A stretch of DNA of 64,000 nt from Pseudoxanthomonas sp. PXM01 (GTDB lineage Bacteria; Pseudomonadota; Gammaproteobacteria; Xanthomonadales; Xanthomonadaceae): the NCBI RefSeq assembly GCF_014851815.1, contig NZ_JACVAJ010000002.1:372001-436000 (forward strand), read 5' to 3'. The notes under the pieces were generated by a model. That model saw nothing but the letters and a program-made list of their open reading frames with translations. It had not been told where the DNA came from and searched no databases. Positions 41,994 to 50,848 of the stretch are shown here, piece by piece. How positions within the stretch are numbered: the first letter of the stretch is position 1; each line of letters opens with the position of its first letter. A program made the position numbers and the translations under genes.

Positions 41994-42986
41994 ATGAGCG
42001 AACTTGACCATTCCGCACCCAGCAATCCCGGCCGCCGGGACGTGCTGGCGCTTGGCGTGGGCGCTGCCACCCTGATGCTGGCCAGTGCACTGCCGTTCCC
42101 TTCCGTCGCCGCGTCCGGCGACCTTTCCCCCATGACCGGAGACGCCACCATGTCGCATGTAACCACGAAAGACGGTGTAGACATTTTCTACAAGGACTGG
42201 GGTCCCCGCTCGGGCCAGCCGATCGTGTTCCATCACGGGTGGCCGCTGAGCAGCGATGACTGGGACGCGCAGATCCTCTTCTTTGTCGGCAAGGGCTATC
42301 GCGTCATCGCGCATGACCGGCGTGGTCATGGCCGTTCGTCGCAGGTCAATGAAGGCCATGACATGGACCACTACGCCGACGACGTTCTTGCAGTCGTGGA
42401 ACACCTCGATCTGCGCAATGCGGTCCACATCGGGCATTCGACCGGCGGCGGTGAAGCCTTGCACTACGTCGCGCGGCACGGCCAGAAACAGGGACGCGTC
42501 GCAAAGCTCGTCCTGATCGGCGCGGTTCCTCCCATCATGCTGAAGACGGCCGCCTATCCCGGCGGCCTGCCGATGGAAGTCTTCGACGGCTTCCGCAGTG
42601 CGCTGGCAGCCAACCGCGCGCAGTTCTATCTGGACCTGCCCACCGGACCGTTCTATGGCTTCAATCGTCCTGGTGCGAAGTCCATCCCGGGGGTGATCCA
42701 GAACTGGTGGCGCCAGGGAATGGCGGGAGGTGCGAAGGCGCATTACGACGGCATCAAGGCGTTCTCGGAAACGGACTTCACCGAGGACCTCAAGTCCGTG
42801 ACGGTGCCGGCGCTGGTCATGCACGGCGACGATGATCAGGTCGTACCCATCGCGAACTCGGCGCCGCTGTCTGCGAAGCTGCTCAGGAACGGCACGCTGA
42901 AGGTGTATCCGGGCTATCCGCATGGCATGTGCACGACGCACGCAGACGTGATCAATGCGGATCTTCTTGCGTTCATCAAGCGCTGA
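41994..42986 (+). CDS. Non-heme chloroperoxidase-like alpha/beta hydrolase with Tat-type signal
   Basis: This is a 330-residue alpha/beta hydrolase. The body from residue 53 ('[18 protein letters not shown]') matches bacterial non-heme haloperoxidases, with nucleophile Ser149 ('GHSTGGG'). Acid Asp is in '[10 protein letters not shown]' and His in 'YPHGMCTTH'. An N-terminal extension of about 50 residues carries a twin-arginine-like signal ('[28 protein letters not shown]'), so export is likely; family members usually begin at the Met at 53. It is probably an esterase/perhydrolase. The next hydrolase follows after 18 bases. Confidence 0.9.
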   Translation: MSELDHSAPSNPGRRDVLALGVGAATLMLASALPFPSVAASGDLSPMTGDATMSHVTTKDGVDIFYKDWGPRSGQPIVFHHGWPLSSDDWDAQILFFVGKGYRVIAHDRRGHGRSSQVNEGHDMDHYADDVLAVVEHLDLRNAVHIGHSTGGGEALHYVARHGQKQGRVAKLVLIGAVPPIMLKTAAYPGGLPMEVFDGFRSALAANRAQFYLDLPTGPFYGFNRPGAKSIPGVIQNWWRQGMAGGAKAHYDGIKAFSETDFTEDLKSVTVPALVMHGDDDQVVPIANSAPLSAKLLRNGTLKVYPGYPHGMCTTHADVINADLLAFIKR

Positions 42987-43004
42987 CAGGCGACGGAGAC
43001 GGCG

Positions 43005-44039
43005 GTGGACACACACGGCGAAGCGGATGCCATCCGGAGAGCGTTCATGAAGCTCGCAGCGTTCGGCCTGCCCCTGCTGGCCGCGCATAACCGGGCCACC
43101 GCGACCAGCGCGCTCGGCGACAGGAACACCGCGACCCCGACGTGGGGTCCGCTCCGCCGGGTGCATGCCGGCCAACTCCACGTCGGCTACCACGAGCTCG
43201 GCCCTCCCCATGGAGAGCCCGTCCTTCTGCTGCATGGGTTTCCGTACGACATCCACAGCTATGTCGACGTCGCGCCCGCTCTGGCTGCCGAGGGGTGCCG
43301 CGTACTCGTCCCCCACCTTCGCGGCCACGGGCCAACGACGTTCCTGAATGCTCGCGAACCCCGCTCGGGCCAACAGGGCGCCATCGGTCAGGACGTGATT
43401 GATCTGCTCGATGCCCTGCACATCGAGCAGGCGCTGGTCGCCGGTTATGACTGGGGCGGACGTGCCGCCTGCGTGGCCGCCGCGCTCTGGCCCGAGCGCT
43501 GCACTGGCCTGGTCTCGGTGAACGGCTATCTGATCCAGGACATAGCGCAGGCCGCAACGCCTTTGCCTGCCAGGGTCGAGCACGGCCTGTGGTACCAGCA
43601 TTACTTCCAGACGGAAAGAGGCCGCGCCGGCCTGGCCGCGCACCGCCGAGAGATCGCGGAAATCCTGTGGAAGAACAACTCGCCAGGCTGGCAGTTCGAC
43701 AACGAGACGTTCCAGCGATCCGCCGCCGCCTTCGACAACCCGGACTACGTCGACGTCGTCATCCACTCCTACCGGCACCGGATGGGACTCGCCGAGGGCT
43801 ACGCCCGCTATGACGCGATCGAGAAAGCGTTGGCGATGAAACCTGTCATCCGGGTGCCTGCGATCACGCTGGACGGCGCGGAGGACGGCGTGGTTGCCGC
43901 CACCGATGGAAGCGCGAGCCGGGTGCTGTTCGGACAGCGCGAGCACCGCATCGTCGAAGGCGCGGGTCACAACCTTCCGCAGGAAACGCCGGCCGCTTTC
44001 ATCACAGCGGTGATGGATCTCATTCGGCGTGACTGGTGA
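43005..44039 (+). CDS. Exported epoxide-hydrolase-like alpha/beta hydrolase
   Basis: This 344-residue alpha/beta hydrolase starts at GTG (43005) preceded by GGAGAC. The N-terminus has a signal-like hydrophobic run (about 14-27). Oxyanion region 'LLLHGFPYDIHS' is followed by Asp149 as nucleophile ('AGYDWGGRAA'), as in epoxide hydrolases and haloalkane dehalogenases. The cap domain is around 'QHYFQTERGRAGL', and the base His is in 'EGAGHNLPQETP'. It is probably co-transcribed with the haloperoxidase-like gene. The substrate is unknown. Confidence 0.88.
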   Translation: MDTHGEADAIRRAFMKLAAFGLPLLAAHNRATATSALGDRNTATPTWGPLRRVHAGQLHVGYHELGPPHGEPVLLLHGFPYDIHSYVDVAPALAAEGCRVLVPHLRGHGPTTFLNAREPRSGQQGAIGQDVIDLLDALHIEQALVAGYDWGGRAACVAAALWPERCTGLVSVNGYLIQDIAQAATPLPARVEHGLWYQHYFQTERGRAGLAAHRREIAEILWKNNSPGWQFDNETFQRSAAAFDNPDYVDVVIHSYRHRMGLAEGYARYDAIEKALAMKPVIRVPAITLDGAEDGVVAATDGSASRVLFGQREHRIVEGAGHNLPQETPAAFITAVMDLIRRDW

Positions 44040-44127
44040 GGGCACAAGCTCCCGCTTTAACAGACCGCACAGCTATTGAATCTTCAATGCGCTAGTCCTG
44101 ACTGGGATGCCATGCGGTTGGCGGACC

Positions 44128-44143
44128 CGCTTCGCACGAAGCG
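44128..44143. terminator. Short perfect hairpin downstream of the hydrolase pair
   Basis: The palindrome CGCTTCG-CA-CGAAGCG lies 89 bases after the hydrolase stop and 86 bases before the orphan 208-residue gene. There is no T-run; terminator or operator are both possible. A second inverted repeat (GTTGAA ... TTCAAC) follows at about 44153-44177. Confidence 0.4.
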
Positions 44144-44228
44144 TGGAATCTGGTTGAAGCCTGCAACCCGGTTCAACTATTCCAGGCACGCGCCGATACC
44201 GTGATCTATCGACCGTACCCGATACGCC

Positions 44229-44855
44229 ATGCGAATCTCACCCAACCCTCTGGTGGCTGCGGGCAGCACCGGAAGCAAGGCAGAACCACGGCCGCACAGT
44301 GGGCTGAATTCGCACAACAAGATCCGTCAAGACGCTGAGCCTGGGCATGGAGCGCAAGCCCACTCCATGTCAGCAGGGCTATCAAGGCTCTCCCGCTCGG
44401 TCAGTGCTCCAGGCATGAGCGCAGACCAGCTCGACGCCATGCTGAAGACGTCCTTGAAAATGAAGTCGATACGCAACGATTCGAGCATCCCGGAGGAGGC
44501 CAAGAGAAAGCTGCTTAAGCCTTTGGAGCTGGCCAACCAGAATGCCGTCCTGATAGCTGACGCCAAGGCAGAGCAAGAGGAGAAATCACAGATTGTCGAG
44601 GCCGCCGAAAGGCGTGCCGATGCAATCCAGACGTCCGGGCAGGAGATTGCAGAGTCCATGGGCGTGGAAAATGCGACGCCTGCTGCGCCCGAAGGCCCCC
44701 ATGCCTCGGAACGTGCGGAGGAGACGCAGACCGGCTCGGAGGACATTGCGCCAGAAAAGGCTTCCGTCCCCGCGCCCACAACCGTTGGTACATCCCCCAA
44801 CTACTCAGCCTCTCCCCCATCCAACGTCGGCCAGCTTGTCGACGTGCAAGCATAG
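44229..44855 (+). CDS. Orphan hypothetical protein with central coiled coil
   Basis: This 208-residue protein matches no family I know. Residues 1-60 are Ser/Pro/Gly-rich and probably disordered. Residues about 65-140 are helical and charged ('SADQLDAMLKTSLKMKSI', 'EEAKRKLLKPLELANQNAVLIADAKAEQEE'), likely a coiled coil. Residues 145-208 are Ala/Pro/Ser/Thr-rich with acidic runs. It has no signal peptide or membrane span. Base composition is visibly less GC-rich than the neighbours, with mixed codon choice, suggesting acquisition. The disordered Ser/Pro-rich N-terminus recalls secreted effectors, but I found no PIP-box-like promoter and do not assign one. Confidence 0.65.
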   Translation: MRISPNPLVAAGSTGSKAEPRPHSGLNSHNKIRQDAEPGHGAQAHSMSAGLSRLSRSVSAPGMSADQLDAMLKTSLKMKSIRNDSSIPEEAKRKLLKPLELANQNAVLIADAKAEQEEKSQIVEAAERRADAIQTSGQEIAESMGVENATPAAPEGPHASERAEETQTGSEDIAPEKASVPAPTTVGTSPNYSASPPSNVGQLVDVQA

Positions 44856-44976
44856 GTGGCTGCGCTGCTTACCGCAGTGGATTGGCCGCACGCATTGACC
44901 ATCTGGAGATGGACATCTCTTCGCTTTCCGCGCGGACCCTAGCACCACGGTCTGGTGGCGCCACCGATATCCAACC

Positions 44977-46341
44977 CTATCGTGGTACGGAACCCGCGTA
45001 CTCATCCATCAGCGCTCTACTCATGGCGCGGAGTTCTTCGGCCGGGTACCAGCGCCCGGACACCATGACCCCTTGCGGCTCGCGAAGGCGCGACAGATCC
45101 TCCAGCGGGTTGCCGGCGCTCAGAACCAGATCGGCCCTACTCCCCACTTCCACTGTGCCGAACGGCTCGATGTCCGGGACGTGTTGCCTGAAGAATGCAC
45201 CGGGTTGGGTCGTGGCGGTCGACAGCGACTGGTAGCGCGTCAGTCCCGCGTCATGCAACGCACGCAGGTTGTCGTGCACGGCGAACCCGGGTACCAATCC
45301 GGGTATCGAGGGCGCGTCGGTTCCCATCACGAGCGGCACGCCTGAGTCATTGAGCGTCTTGATGAAATCAGCAAGGAACCGTCGGTTGTCCTCGATGCCG
45401 GGGCCGGTGCGTTTGGCATAGCCAGAGTTCTCCCATGCGACGCGCTGCTCCGGCGTAAGCATGTGGGCCTCGGGCGCATCCAGATAGGAGGCAAGGACAT
45501 CGGGTCTACCCCATTGCGCGGCGATGGTGGCGTAGGTACTGAGGTCGGCGGTGACGTAAGTGCCCTGCTGCCGGAGCCATGCCGCGGTGCGCTTTATCTT
45601 TGCATCCGATGGCAACGCGTCCGGGCCGGTTTCGTCGAAGACCGTGTAGAGGAACTCTTCAGCGTGCGCAATGAGCGATTGACCGGCTTCGATCTGTCGC
45701 TCCAGCCCCACGGACGTGACGCCATGCCCGACTACCGGCAAGCCCTGCCCGCGCGCCTCCCGGACTAGCGCGGCAAAGGCTTCCGCACTCAGATCGTTGT
45801 ACACCTTGATGAAGCGGTAGCCGTTGGTCTTCGCGATTCCAACCGCCGCACGTGCCTGCTCCGGCGTCTCCACGAACAGATGCGCATAGCGCGGCGAACC
45901 ATCGACGATGAAGGCGGCATCGACCTGTGGTCCCGGGATCTCGCCGCGATTGGCACGCGGTCGCACGCGCGCGACAAAGCCTGGGCGCGCATCGCCCATA
46001 TTGACAATGCGCGTAACGCCGTTGGCGAGATAGTTGGTCAGATCTCCGCGCGTATCTGAATGCACGTGAAGGTCGGTCAGCCCCGGTGACAGATACGCTT
46101 TACCCAGCCCATCAATGATCCGCGCCCCCGTCGGGACTGACACCGAGCGGCCGATGGCCTCGATGCGTCCGTTCCGCACGAGGACCGTCGTGTTGCCCAG
46201 GATCCGCTCGCGGTCCATCGGTACGACGTTCACGCGAACGAACGCGACGGTTCCGCTGGCGGATGGCAAATCGCCTTGAGGTTCGCTATGCGCGATAGGC
46301 CACAGCATGGCCAGACAGAGCACGATAAGTCTTCTTGGCAT
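44977..46341 (-). CDS. Exported amidohydrolase (imidazolonepropionase-like)
   Basis: This 454-residue metal-dependent amidohydrolase has a signal peptide (about 1-19, 'LIVLCLAMLWPIAHS'). Metal ligands are in 'LSPGLTDLHVHSDT' (HxH), 'FIKVYND', 'GHGVTSVGL', 'SLIAHAEE' and 'VMGTDAPS'. The C-terminal 'FGTVEVGSRADLVLSAGNPLEDL' closes the barrel's beta-sandwich. Related exported enzymes cleave dipeptides or lactones. ATG 46341 or 46365 are both possible starts. The gene begins just downstream of the attC-like element that follows the DUF6506 gene. Confidence 0.88.
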   Translation of the reverse strand: MPRRLIVLCLAMLWPIAHSEPQGDLPSASGTVAFVRVNVVPMDRERILGNTTVLVRNGRIEAIGRSVSVPTGARIIDGLGKAYLSPGLTDLHVHSDTRGDLTNYLANGVTRIVNMGDARPGFVARVRPRANRGEIPGPQVDAAFIVDGSPRYAHLFVETPEQARAAVGIAKTNGYRFIKVYNDLSAEAFAALVREARGQGLPVVGHGVTSVGLERQIEAGQSLIAHAEEFLYTVFDETGPDALPSDAKIKRTAAWLRQQGTYVTADLSTYATIAAQWGRPDVLASYLDAPEAHMLTPEQRVAWENSGYAKRTGPGIEDNRRFLADFIKTLNDSGVPLVMGTDAPSIPGLVPGFAVHDNLRALHDAGLTRYQSLSTATTQPGAFFRQHVPDIEPFGTVEVGSRADLVLSAGNPLEDLSRLREPQGVMVSGRWYPAEELRAMSRALMDEYAGSVPR

Positions 46342-46420
46342 GGTCGCAAGGTGTCGCTTGTCCATGCTGTTTGGGTGTGCCACTGTGTGGAGCCGTTTCC
46401 TACTTGCCTGCATCGGACAT

Positions 46421-46490
46421 TTCCCTAGGCCTGACCCGCTCCGCAGAGCAGCGTCGGCCATGTCAGACCGCGGTCCAAAGTGGTTAGGAA
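46421..46490 (-). repeat. attC-like element A (integron recombination site remnant)
   Basis: On the minus strand the element starts TTCCTAAC (R'' core), which contains the stop codon of the DUF6506 gene, and ends with a degenerate R'-like CTAGGGA. In between, GGTCTGAC can pair with GTCAGGCC (one G-T pair) around a GCTC-TGCG-GAGC hairpin. The first 40 nt match attC-like element B at 34 of 40 positions. This is consistent with a cassette-borne attC. Confidence 0.6.
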
Positions 46491-46780
46491 AAAATCTTTG
46501 CCATAGCGGGAATGGAGTGCCCTCCCGCATATCCGACAGTGCCGATCGGAATCTTGCCGTTGGTCGCCTCGATCACCCGGCCAGCCCAGAAAGGCTCGAA
46601 ACCTCCGCATAGCTCAATGAACTGTGCACCCTCTGCAACAAGATCGACGGCAACCTGCACGACGGCCGCTTGCTCTGGAACGGCCACCACCATGCTTCGC
46701 ATCCCGCCACGTTCAATCACCATCCGATCTGTTTTGGGGTCGGTCTCTGGCGCTTCGAAGATAAATGCCCAGGTAATCAT
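46484..46780 (-). CDS. DUF6506-type small protein, probable integron cassette cargo
   Basis: This 98-residue protein shows the DUF6506 pattern: 'WAFIFEAPETDPKTDRMVI' at the N-terminus, 'VAVDLVAEGAQFIELCGGF' in the middle and a Gly-rich end. The family is of unknown function, probably a small alpha/beta cytosolic protein. The stop codon TAA lies inside TCCTAAC, the R'' end of the attC-like element A, which is the classic arrangement for integron cassettes. The start has only a weak GGAA site 5 bases upstream. Codon use is less GC-biased than in neighbouring genes. Confidence 0.8.
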   Translation of the reverse strand: MITWAFIFEAPETDPKTDRMVIERGGMRSMVVAVPEQAAVVQVAVDLVAEGAQFIELCGGFEPFWAGRVIEATNGKIPIGTVGYAGGHSIPAMAKIFS

Positions 46781-46864
46781 ACGATTCCGTTTGTCATGAG
46801 GCAGCCTGGCTCGGCTGCTGGCTGGCAGTCGTACTCGTCCATCCCCAGGAGAGAACGGCTTGCA

Positions 46865-47851
46865 CTACTCACGGATCCCGGCCTGCGGAAGTTCCGCCGT
46901 CATCGTCACGATCTTGTCCATCAGGACGGCCGGCAGATCGTGGCCCATGCCGTCCATGACGACAAAGCGCGCGCCGGGGACTACCTTGGCGACATCTTGG
47001 CCAAGCTGGCGGGGAAGCAGGGGATCATGCGCCCCATGCAGGACCAGCGTGGGGGAGCGGATCGCGGACAAGCGCCCACGCAGGTCGCCGAGAGCCAGCA
47101 GCGCGGCACCCTGCCGCTGCGGGGCATCGGCGTCGCGATCCCTGCTGAGCGATCGTTCCAGTTCGCGGCGCGCACGTGGCTCATCCCACGGCGCGTCCGG
47201 CGCTGCGAACGCACGCGCATAGGCCATTCGCCGTTCGAGCATCGCCTCCTGCGATTCCCCTGGCGCCGGTTGCGGCAGACCCACGAACAGATCGGGCTTT
47301 GCAGGGATCGCCACGCCGGGAGTTCCGCTGTTGGCAGCGATCAGGGTCAACGTCGCGACGAGTTCGGGTCGCTCGAGTGCGACCAGCGCGCCGATCGTGG
47401 CGCCTCCGGAGAAGCCGACGATGGCCACCCGGTCCATCTGCAGGCAATCGAGCAAGGCGATGACGTCCGCTGCCATCTGCCCTGCGGTGTAGGGCAACGG
47501 TGGCTCGCGCCCCTCTGCCATCGCGGCGAAGAGCTTTGCGAAATCCGGCGCTCCCGCGTCTGCGAAATGCGTCGACTCGCCCGCGTCGCGCAAGTCAGGC
47601 ATGAGCACGCGATGACCACGGTCGACGAAGCCGTCCACCAGTTCACGCGGCCAGTCGATGCGCTGCATGCCGATGCCGGGAAGCAACAGCACGGGAGTGC
47701 CCTCGCCCGAGCCCTCGATCGCATAAGACATGTCGATGTCGTTGACCTTGGCTACACCGGTTGTCGCAGCGGCGGAGACTTGGCATGCCTCTGCATGCAC
47801 ATCTGCGACCAGCAGGCCGCCCGCCAACAGAATGATCTTCAGGAATGTCAT
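46865..47851 (-). CDS. Exported alpha/beta hydrolase
   Basis: This 328-residue alpha/beta hydrolase has a signal peptide (1-20). The 'LLLPGIGMQRIDWP' oxyanion region is followed by nucleophile Ser in 'VAIVGFSGGATIGALVALERP', acid Asp in 'VLHGAHDPLLP' and His in 'DGMGHDLP'. A strong GGAGG lies 5 bases before ATG 47851. Its start overlaps the AraC gene's stop (ATGA), so the regulator and hydrolase are one transcript. The substrate is unknown; relatives are esterases or hydrolases of the 3-oxoadipate enol-lactonase-like group. Confidence 0.9.
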   Translation of the reverse strand: MTFLKIILLAGGLLVADVHAEACQVSAAATTGVAKVNDIDMSYAIEGSGEGTPVLLLPGIGMQRIDWPRELVDGFVDRGHRVLMPDLRDAGESTHFADAGAPDFAKLFAAMAEGREPPLPYTAGQMAADVIALLDCLQMDRVAIVGFSGGATIGALVALERPELVATLTLIAANSGTPGVAIPAKPDLFVGLPQPAPGESQEAMLERRMAYARAFAAPDAPWDEPRARRELERSLSRDRDADAPQRQGAALLALGDLRGRLSAIRSPTLVLHGAHDPLLPRQLGQDVAKVVPGARFVVMDGMGHDLPAVLMDKIVTMTAELPQAGIRE

Positions 47852-48855
47852 ACCGCCCTCCTCTGGGGTACTTGAATGGATGGAGCAAGACCCGCGCCAG
47901 TCGGGCCTGGCACACTGTGCCGAGCGTGAGTCGGGGCGGCACCGGTGCGCGCCAGCGTCGGAGTCGTTCCATAGCAGCGGCGGAACGCCCGACTGAAGGA
48001 ACTCTGGCACTCGAACCCGGTAGCTTCCGCGATGTCCGCGAACGGCATGGATGTATGGCGGACGAGTTCCAGGGCGTGCTCGAGCCTACGGTGGATGCTG
48101 AATTCAGACAGCGTCATGCCGAACACCATCCGGAACGACCTGGCGAGATGCCAGACCGAGTAGTTGGCGAGCCGCGACATCATCGCCATGTCCAGCGACC
48201 GGTCCGGATGGGCGAGGATGATGTGGCGCAGCTTGAGCAGGCGCAGCAGCATCCTGCGCCGGTTCTGCTGTGTTCTTCCGGTGCAGCGTTGCATCAGCAG
48301 CCGGAGTGCATCTTGGTCCCCGGTGATGCGGTCGATGAGGTCACCTACCCCGGTTTCCGGCATGGCGGGGCCTCCACGCGACGCGCGCGCAAGATGGATA
48401 AGGTGGCGCGCCACGTGCCGGGATGCCACGGCTTCGTCCGGAAACAGCGTCGACAGCTTGCGGCCGCATGCACCTGCATCCACCCACGCCTCCGGGGTGC
48501 CGCACAGCGTCAGCCAACTCGCGTCCTTGAATGAACGCAGTTGCAGGGGACTGTCCCACACCAGCACGCGCCCCCGCGGAATGCTCCACTCCACCGCTTG
48601 CGACGATGCATGCAGCCAGCCATCGAGCGCCAGCGTGACCGAGACCCATCCGTTGGGTACCTCCAGGATCGCGCCATTGGCACACCCGCGCACCATCTGC
48701 AGGCCGGGAGGATCCTCTTGGCTGACGCGGTGGGCCGCATTGAACTTCAACCGTGCGAAGCGCGGTGGGACGAAGCTGCCCCGGCCTACCCCGTGCCGCA
48801 CTGAGCGAGGGTGAGCGGGGAAGAGGTGGAGACCTGTCGGCTGGAGATCCATCAT
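47848..48855 (-). CDS. AraC-family regulator
   Basis: This is a 335-residue regulator. An N-terminal AraC-binding-like domain of about 200 residues shows no clear cupin motif. The C-terminal AraC DNA-binding domain (about 220-315) has 'DMAMMSRLANYSVWHLARSFRMVFG' and 'FADIAEATGFECQSSFSRAFRRCYG' helix-turn-helix units. AGGA just upstream supports ATG 48855 (or 48852) over the GTG at 48906. It is coupled to the exported hydrolase downstream (4-base overlap), suggesting it controls it and perhaps itself. Confidence 0.88.
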   Translation of the reverse strand: MMDLQPTGLHLFPAHPRSVRHGVGRGSFVPPRFARLKFNAAHRVSQEDPPGLQMVRGCANGAILEVPNGWVSVTLALDGWLHASSQAVEWSIPRGRVLVWDSPLQLRSFKDASWLTLCGTPEAWVDAGACGRKLSTLFPDEAVASRHVARHLIHLARASRGGPAMPETGVGDLIDRITGDQDALRLLMQRCTGRTQQNRRRMLLRLLKLRHIILAHPDRSLDMAMMSRLANYSVWHLARSFRMVFGMTLSEFSIHRRLEHALELVRHTSMPFADIAEATGFECQSSFSRAFRRCYGTTPTLARTGAAPTHARHSVPGPTGAGLAPSIQVPQRRAV

Positions 48856-48974
48856 TCGTCCTGACAGAGGATTCACTGGATCGTGGCCAGTCTTGGAAAC
48901 CGCCACAAGGACCCTGGGGACGAACTGTCAGCACTCCGGGATGAACGACCGGACCGCAGTGCCGAAGCGGCGGA

Positions 48975-50069
48975 ATGGGCTGTTACCCTTTCGCCATGGT
49001 CGTACGCAACCCGCGCTTCTGGCTCGCCGTGACGGCATGGTGGACCCTCCACGGCCTCATCCTGGCTATCGAGGGGATGACCATGCGCAGTGCCGCGGGC
49101 GAGCCGCTGCGCGGTTTCATGCACGCGCTCGCCGCCGGCCTCGTGAGCGCTTGGCTGTGGATACCGCTTACCGCCGGCCTCGTCGCGCTGTCCGAGCGGA
49201 TGCCGCTCGAACAGCGCCCCCTGCACCGTGCGTTGCTGGTGCACTTCGTCGCGGTGGCCTGCGTCATTGTCTTCCGGGCGATCGCGGTCTACGTGCTCAA
49301 TCCCTTCATCGACTGGTACCCGCAGCAGCCGCGGCTAGGCACCGTGCTCATCGCCAGCCTGGTGAACAATTTCCTGACCGCCTGGCTCATTGTGGGCGTT
49401 GCGCACTCCCTGCTGTTCCACAGGCGGTCCAGGGAACGGGAGCGACAGGCGATCGCCTTGGAAGCACGGCTGGCTACCGCGCGCCTACAGGTGCTATCGA
49501 ACCAGTTGAATCCGCACTTCCTCTTCAATGCGCTCAACTCCGTAGCGGAGCTGGTACACCACAACCCGGATGCAGCCGACCGGATGCTGGTCGCGCTCGG
49601 CAAGCTGTTGCGGGAAAGCCTGGATGGCTCGGGTAAGCAGGAGGTACCGCTGCGCGAGGAATTGTCCCTGCTGGAGCAGTACGTCAGCCTGGAACGGCTT
49701 CGCCTCGAGGACAGGCTCCGGCTTCGATGGGACGTGGACCCGTCGCTGCTGTCCGAGCCGGTACCCAGGCTGCTCCTGCAACCCCTGGTCGAGAACGCGG
49801 TGCACCATGCGATCGGCCAGCGCATTGAGCCTGGCAACGTCACCGTGTCGATCCGGCGCATCGACCGCCGGATGCTCGTGGAGATCCGCGACGACGGTGC
49901 CGGGCTACGCCCCGACAGCGTCGAAGGCATCGGGCTGGGTAACACCCGGGAACGGCTGGAGGCACTCTACGGCGCCGATTGCGTGCTCGAACTGCTGCCG
50001 GCACCCGGGGGTATCGGCACGATGGCCCGCGTTGTGCTGCCGATCGGGGATAGAGGAATGCCGCGATGA
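48975..50069 (+). CDS. LytS-type sensor histidine kinase
   Basis: This 364-residue membrane kinase has four transmembrane helices (about 15-30, 48-70, 88-107 and 122-147). A His_kinase (LytS/YehU) domain has His181 in 'NQLNPHFLFNALNSV', and the ATPase has 'LLLQPLVENAVHHAIGQRI', 'IRDDGAGL' and 'GIGLGNTRERLEALYG'. ATG 48975 follows a GGCGG site; ATG 48996 is an alternative. The stop overlaps the LytTR regulator start (ATGA), so they form a two-component operon. It lies divergent to the AraC gene. Confidence 0.93.
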   Translation: MGCYPFAMVVRNPRFWLAVTAWWTLHGLILAIEGMTMRSAAGEPLRGFMHALAAGLVSAWLWIPLTAGLVALSERMPLEQRPLHRALLVHFVAVACVIVFRAIAVYVLNPFIDWYPQQPRLGTVLIASLVNNFLTAWLIVGVAHSLLFHRRSRERERQAIALEARLATARLQVLSNQLNPHFLFNALNSVAELVHHNPDAADRMLVALGKLLRESLDGSGKQEVPLREELSLLEQYVSLERLRLEDRLRLRWDVDPSLLSEPVPRLLLQPLVENAVHHAIGQRIEPGNVTVSIRRIDRRMLVEIRDDGAGLRPDSVEGIGLGNTRERLEALYGADCVLELLPAPGGIGTMARVVLPIGDRGMPR

Positions 50070-50803
50070 AGCCGCTCAGAGTCCTGATCGCGGACGACGA
50101 GCCGATGGCACGCCTTCGACTGGAACGCCTCATCGGACACATGGCGGGTGCAGAGGTCGTGGCCGTGTGCAGCAATGCACGTGCGGCCATCGATGCCATC
50201 GGAGCGCATGCACCGGACGTCGCCTTCCTCGACATCCGCATGCCCGATGCCACCGGCTTCGACGTGCTGTCGGCGGTGCGCGCCCACGGCACCCTGTTCG
50301 TGTTCGTGACGGCGCACGCCGAGTACGCCACGACGGCCTTTGATGAACATGCCGTCGATTACCTGGTCAAACCCTATACCGCAGAACGGTTGGCGACAGC
50401 CATGGAGCGGGTGCGCCAGCGCCTCGAAGGTGTTGCGCCCTTGGAGAAAGCGGACGGTGGCGCACGCGAGTACCTGTCCCGGATCTCCGCCACGGTTGGG
50501 CGCCGGGTCAGGATCATCGCCGTTGACCAGATCGACCACGTACGTGCGCAGGCGAACTACGTGGAAGTCCATGTCGATGGCCGCGAATACCTGATCCGGA
50601 GCACAATCGGCGACCTCGCCCTCCGTCTGGACCCCAGCGAGTTCATGCGCGTGCACCGCTCCAGCCTCGTCCGCATCGCGGCGGTCGAGAGCCTCGAATC
50701 GGACGGCAGCGCGAGATACAGACTGCACATGCGCGGCGGATACACCGTGCTGAGTGGGAGGAGCTACCGCGAGGCCGTACGCTCCGCGTTCGGCCTCGGG
50801 TAG
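50066..50803 (+). CDS. LytTR-family response regulator
   Basis: This is a 245-residue regulator. The receiver (about 4-120) has 'LIADDEPMAR', Asp56 ('VAFLDIRMP') and 'FVTAH' with Lys in 'DYLVKPY'. The LytTR DNA-binding domain (about 150-240) has 'ISATVGRRVRIIAVDQIDHVRAQANYVEVHV' and 'MRVHRSSLVRIAAVESLE'. It is coupled to the LytS-type kinase. The genes end convergently with the TonB receptor gene, separated by a hairpin. Regulation of that receptor is possible but not shown. Confidence 0.94.
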   Translation: MKPLRVLIADDEPMARLRLERLIGHMAGAEVVAVCSNARAAIDAIGAHAPDVAFLDIRMPDATGFDVLSAVRAHGTLFVFVTAHAEYATTAFDEHAVDYLVKPYTAERLATAMERVRQRLEGVAPLEKADGGAREYLSRISATVGRRVRIIAVDQIDHVRAQANYVEVHVDGREYLIRSTIGDLALRLDPSEFMRVHRSSLVRIAAVESLESDGSARYRLHMRGGYTVLSGRSYREAVRSAFGLG

Positions 50804-50812
50804 TCGGTCGGT

Positions 50813-50838
50813 GCCTTGGATGCGTGAGCACCCAAGGC
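50813..50838. terminator. Bidirectional hairpin between LytTR and TonB-receptor genes
   Basis: The 7-bp perfect stem GCCTTGG / CCAAGGC has a 12-nt loop and lies between two convergent stops. There is no T-run. Confidence 0.5.
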
Positions 50839-50848
50839 GAGCACCCGG

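Noticed and set aside
44041-44228. PIP box (TTCGC-N15-TTCGC) before the orphan 208-residue gene
   Set aside because: Only a single TTCGC inside a palindrome is present, with no second half at the right distance.
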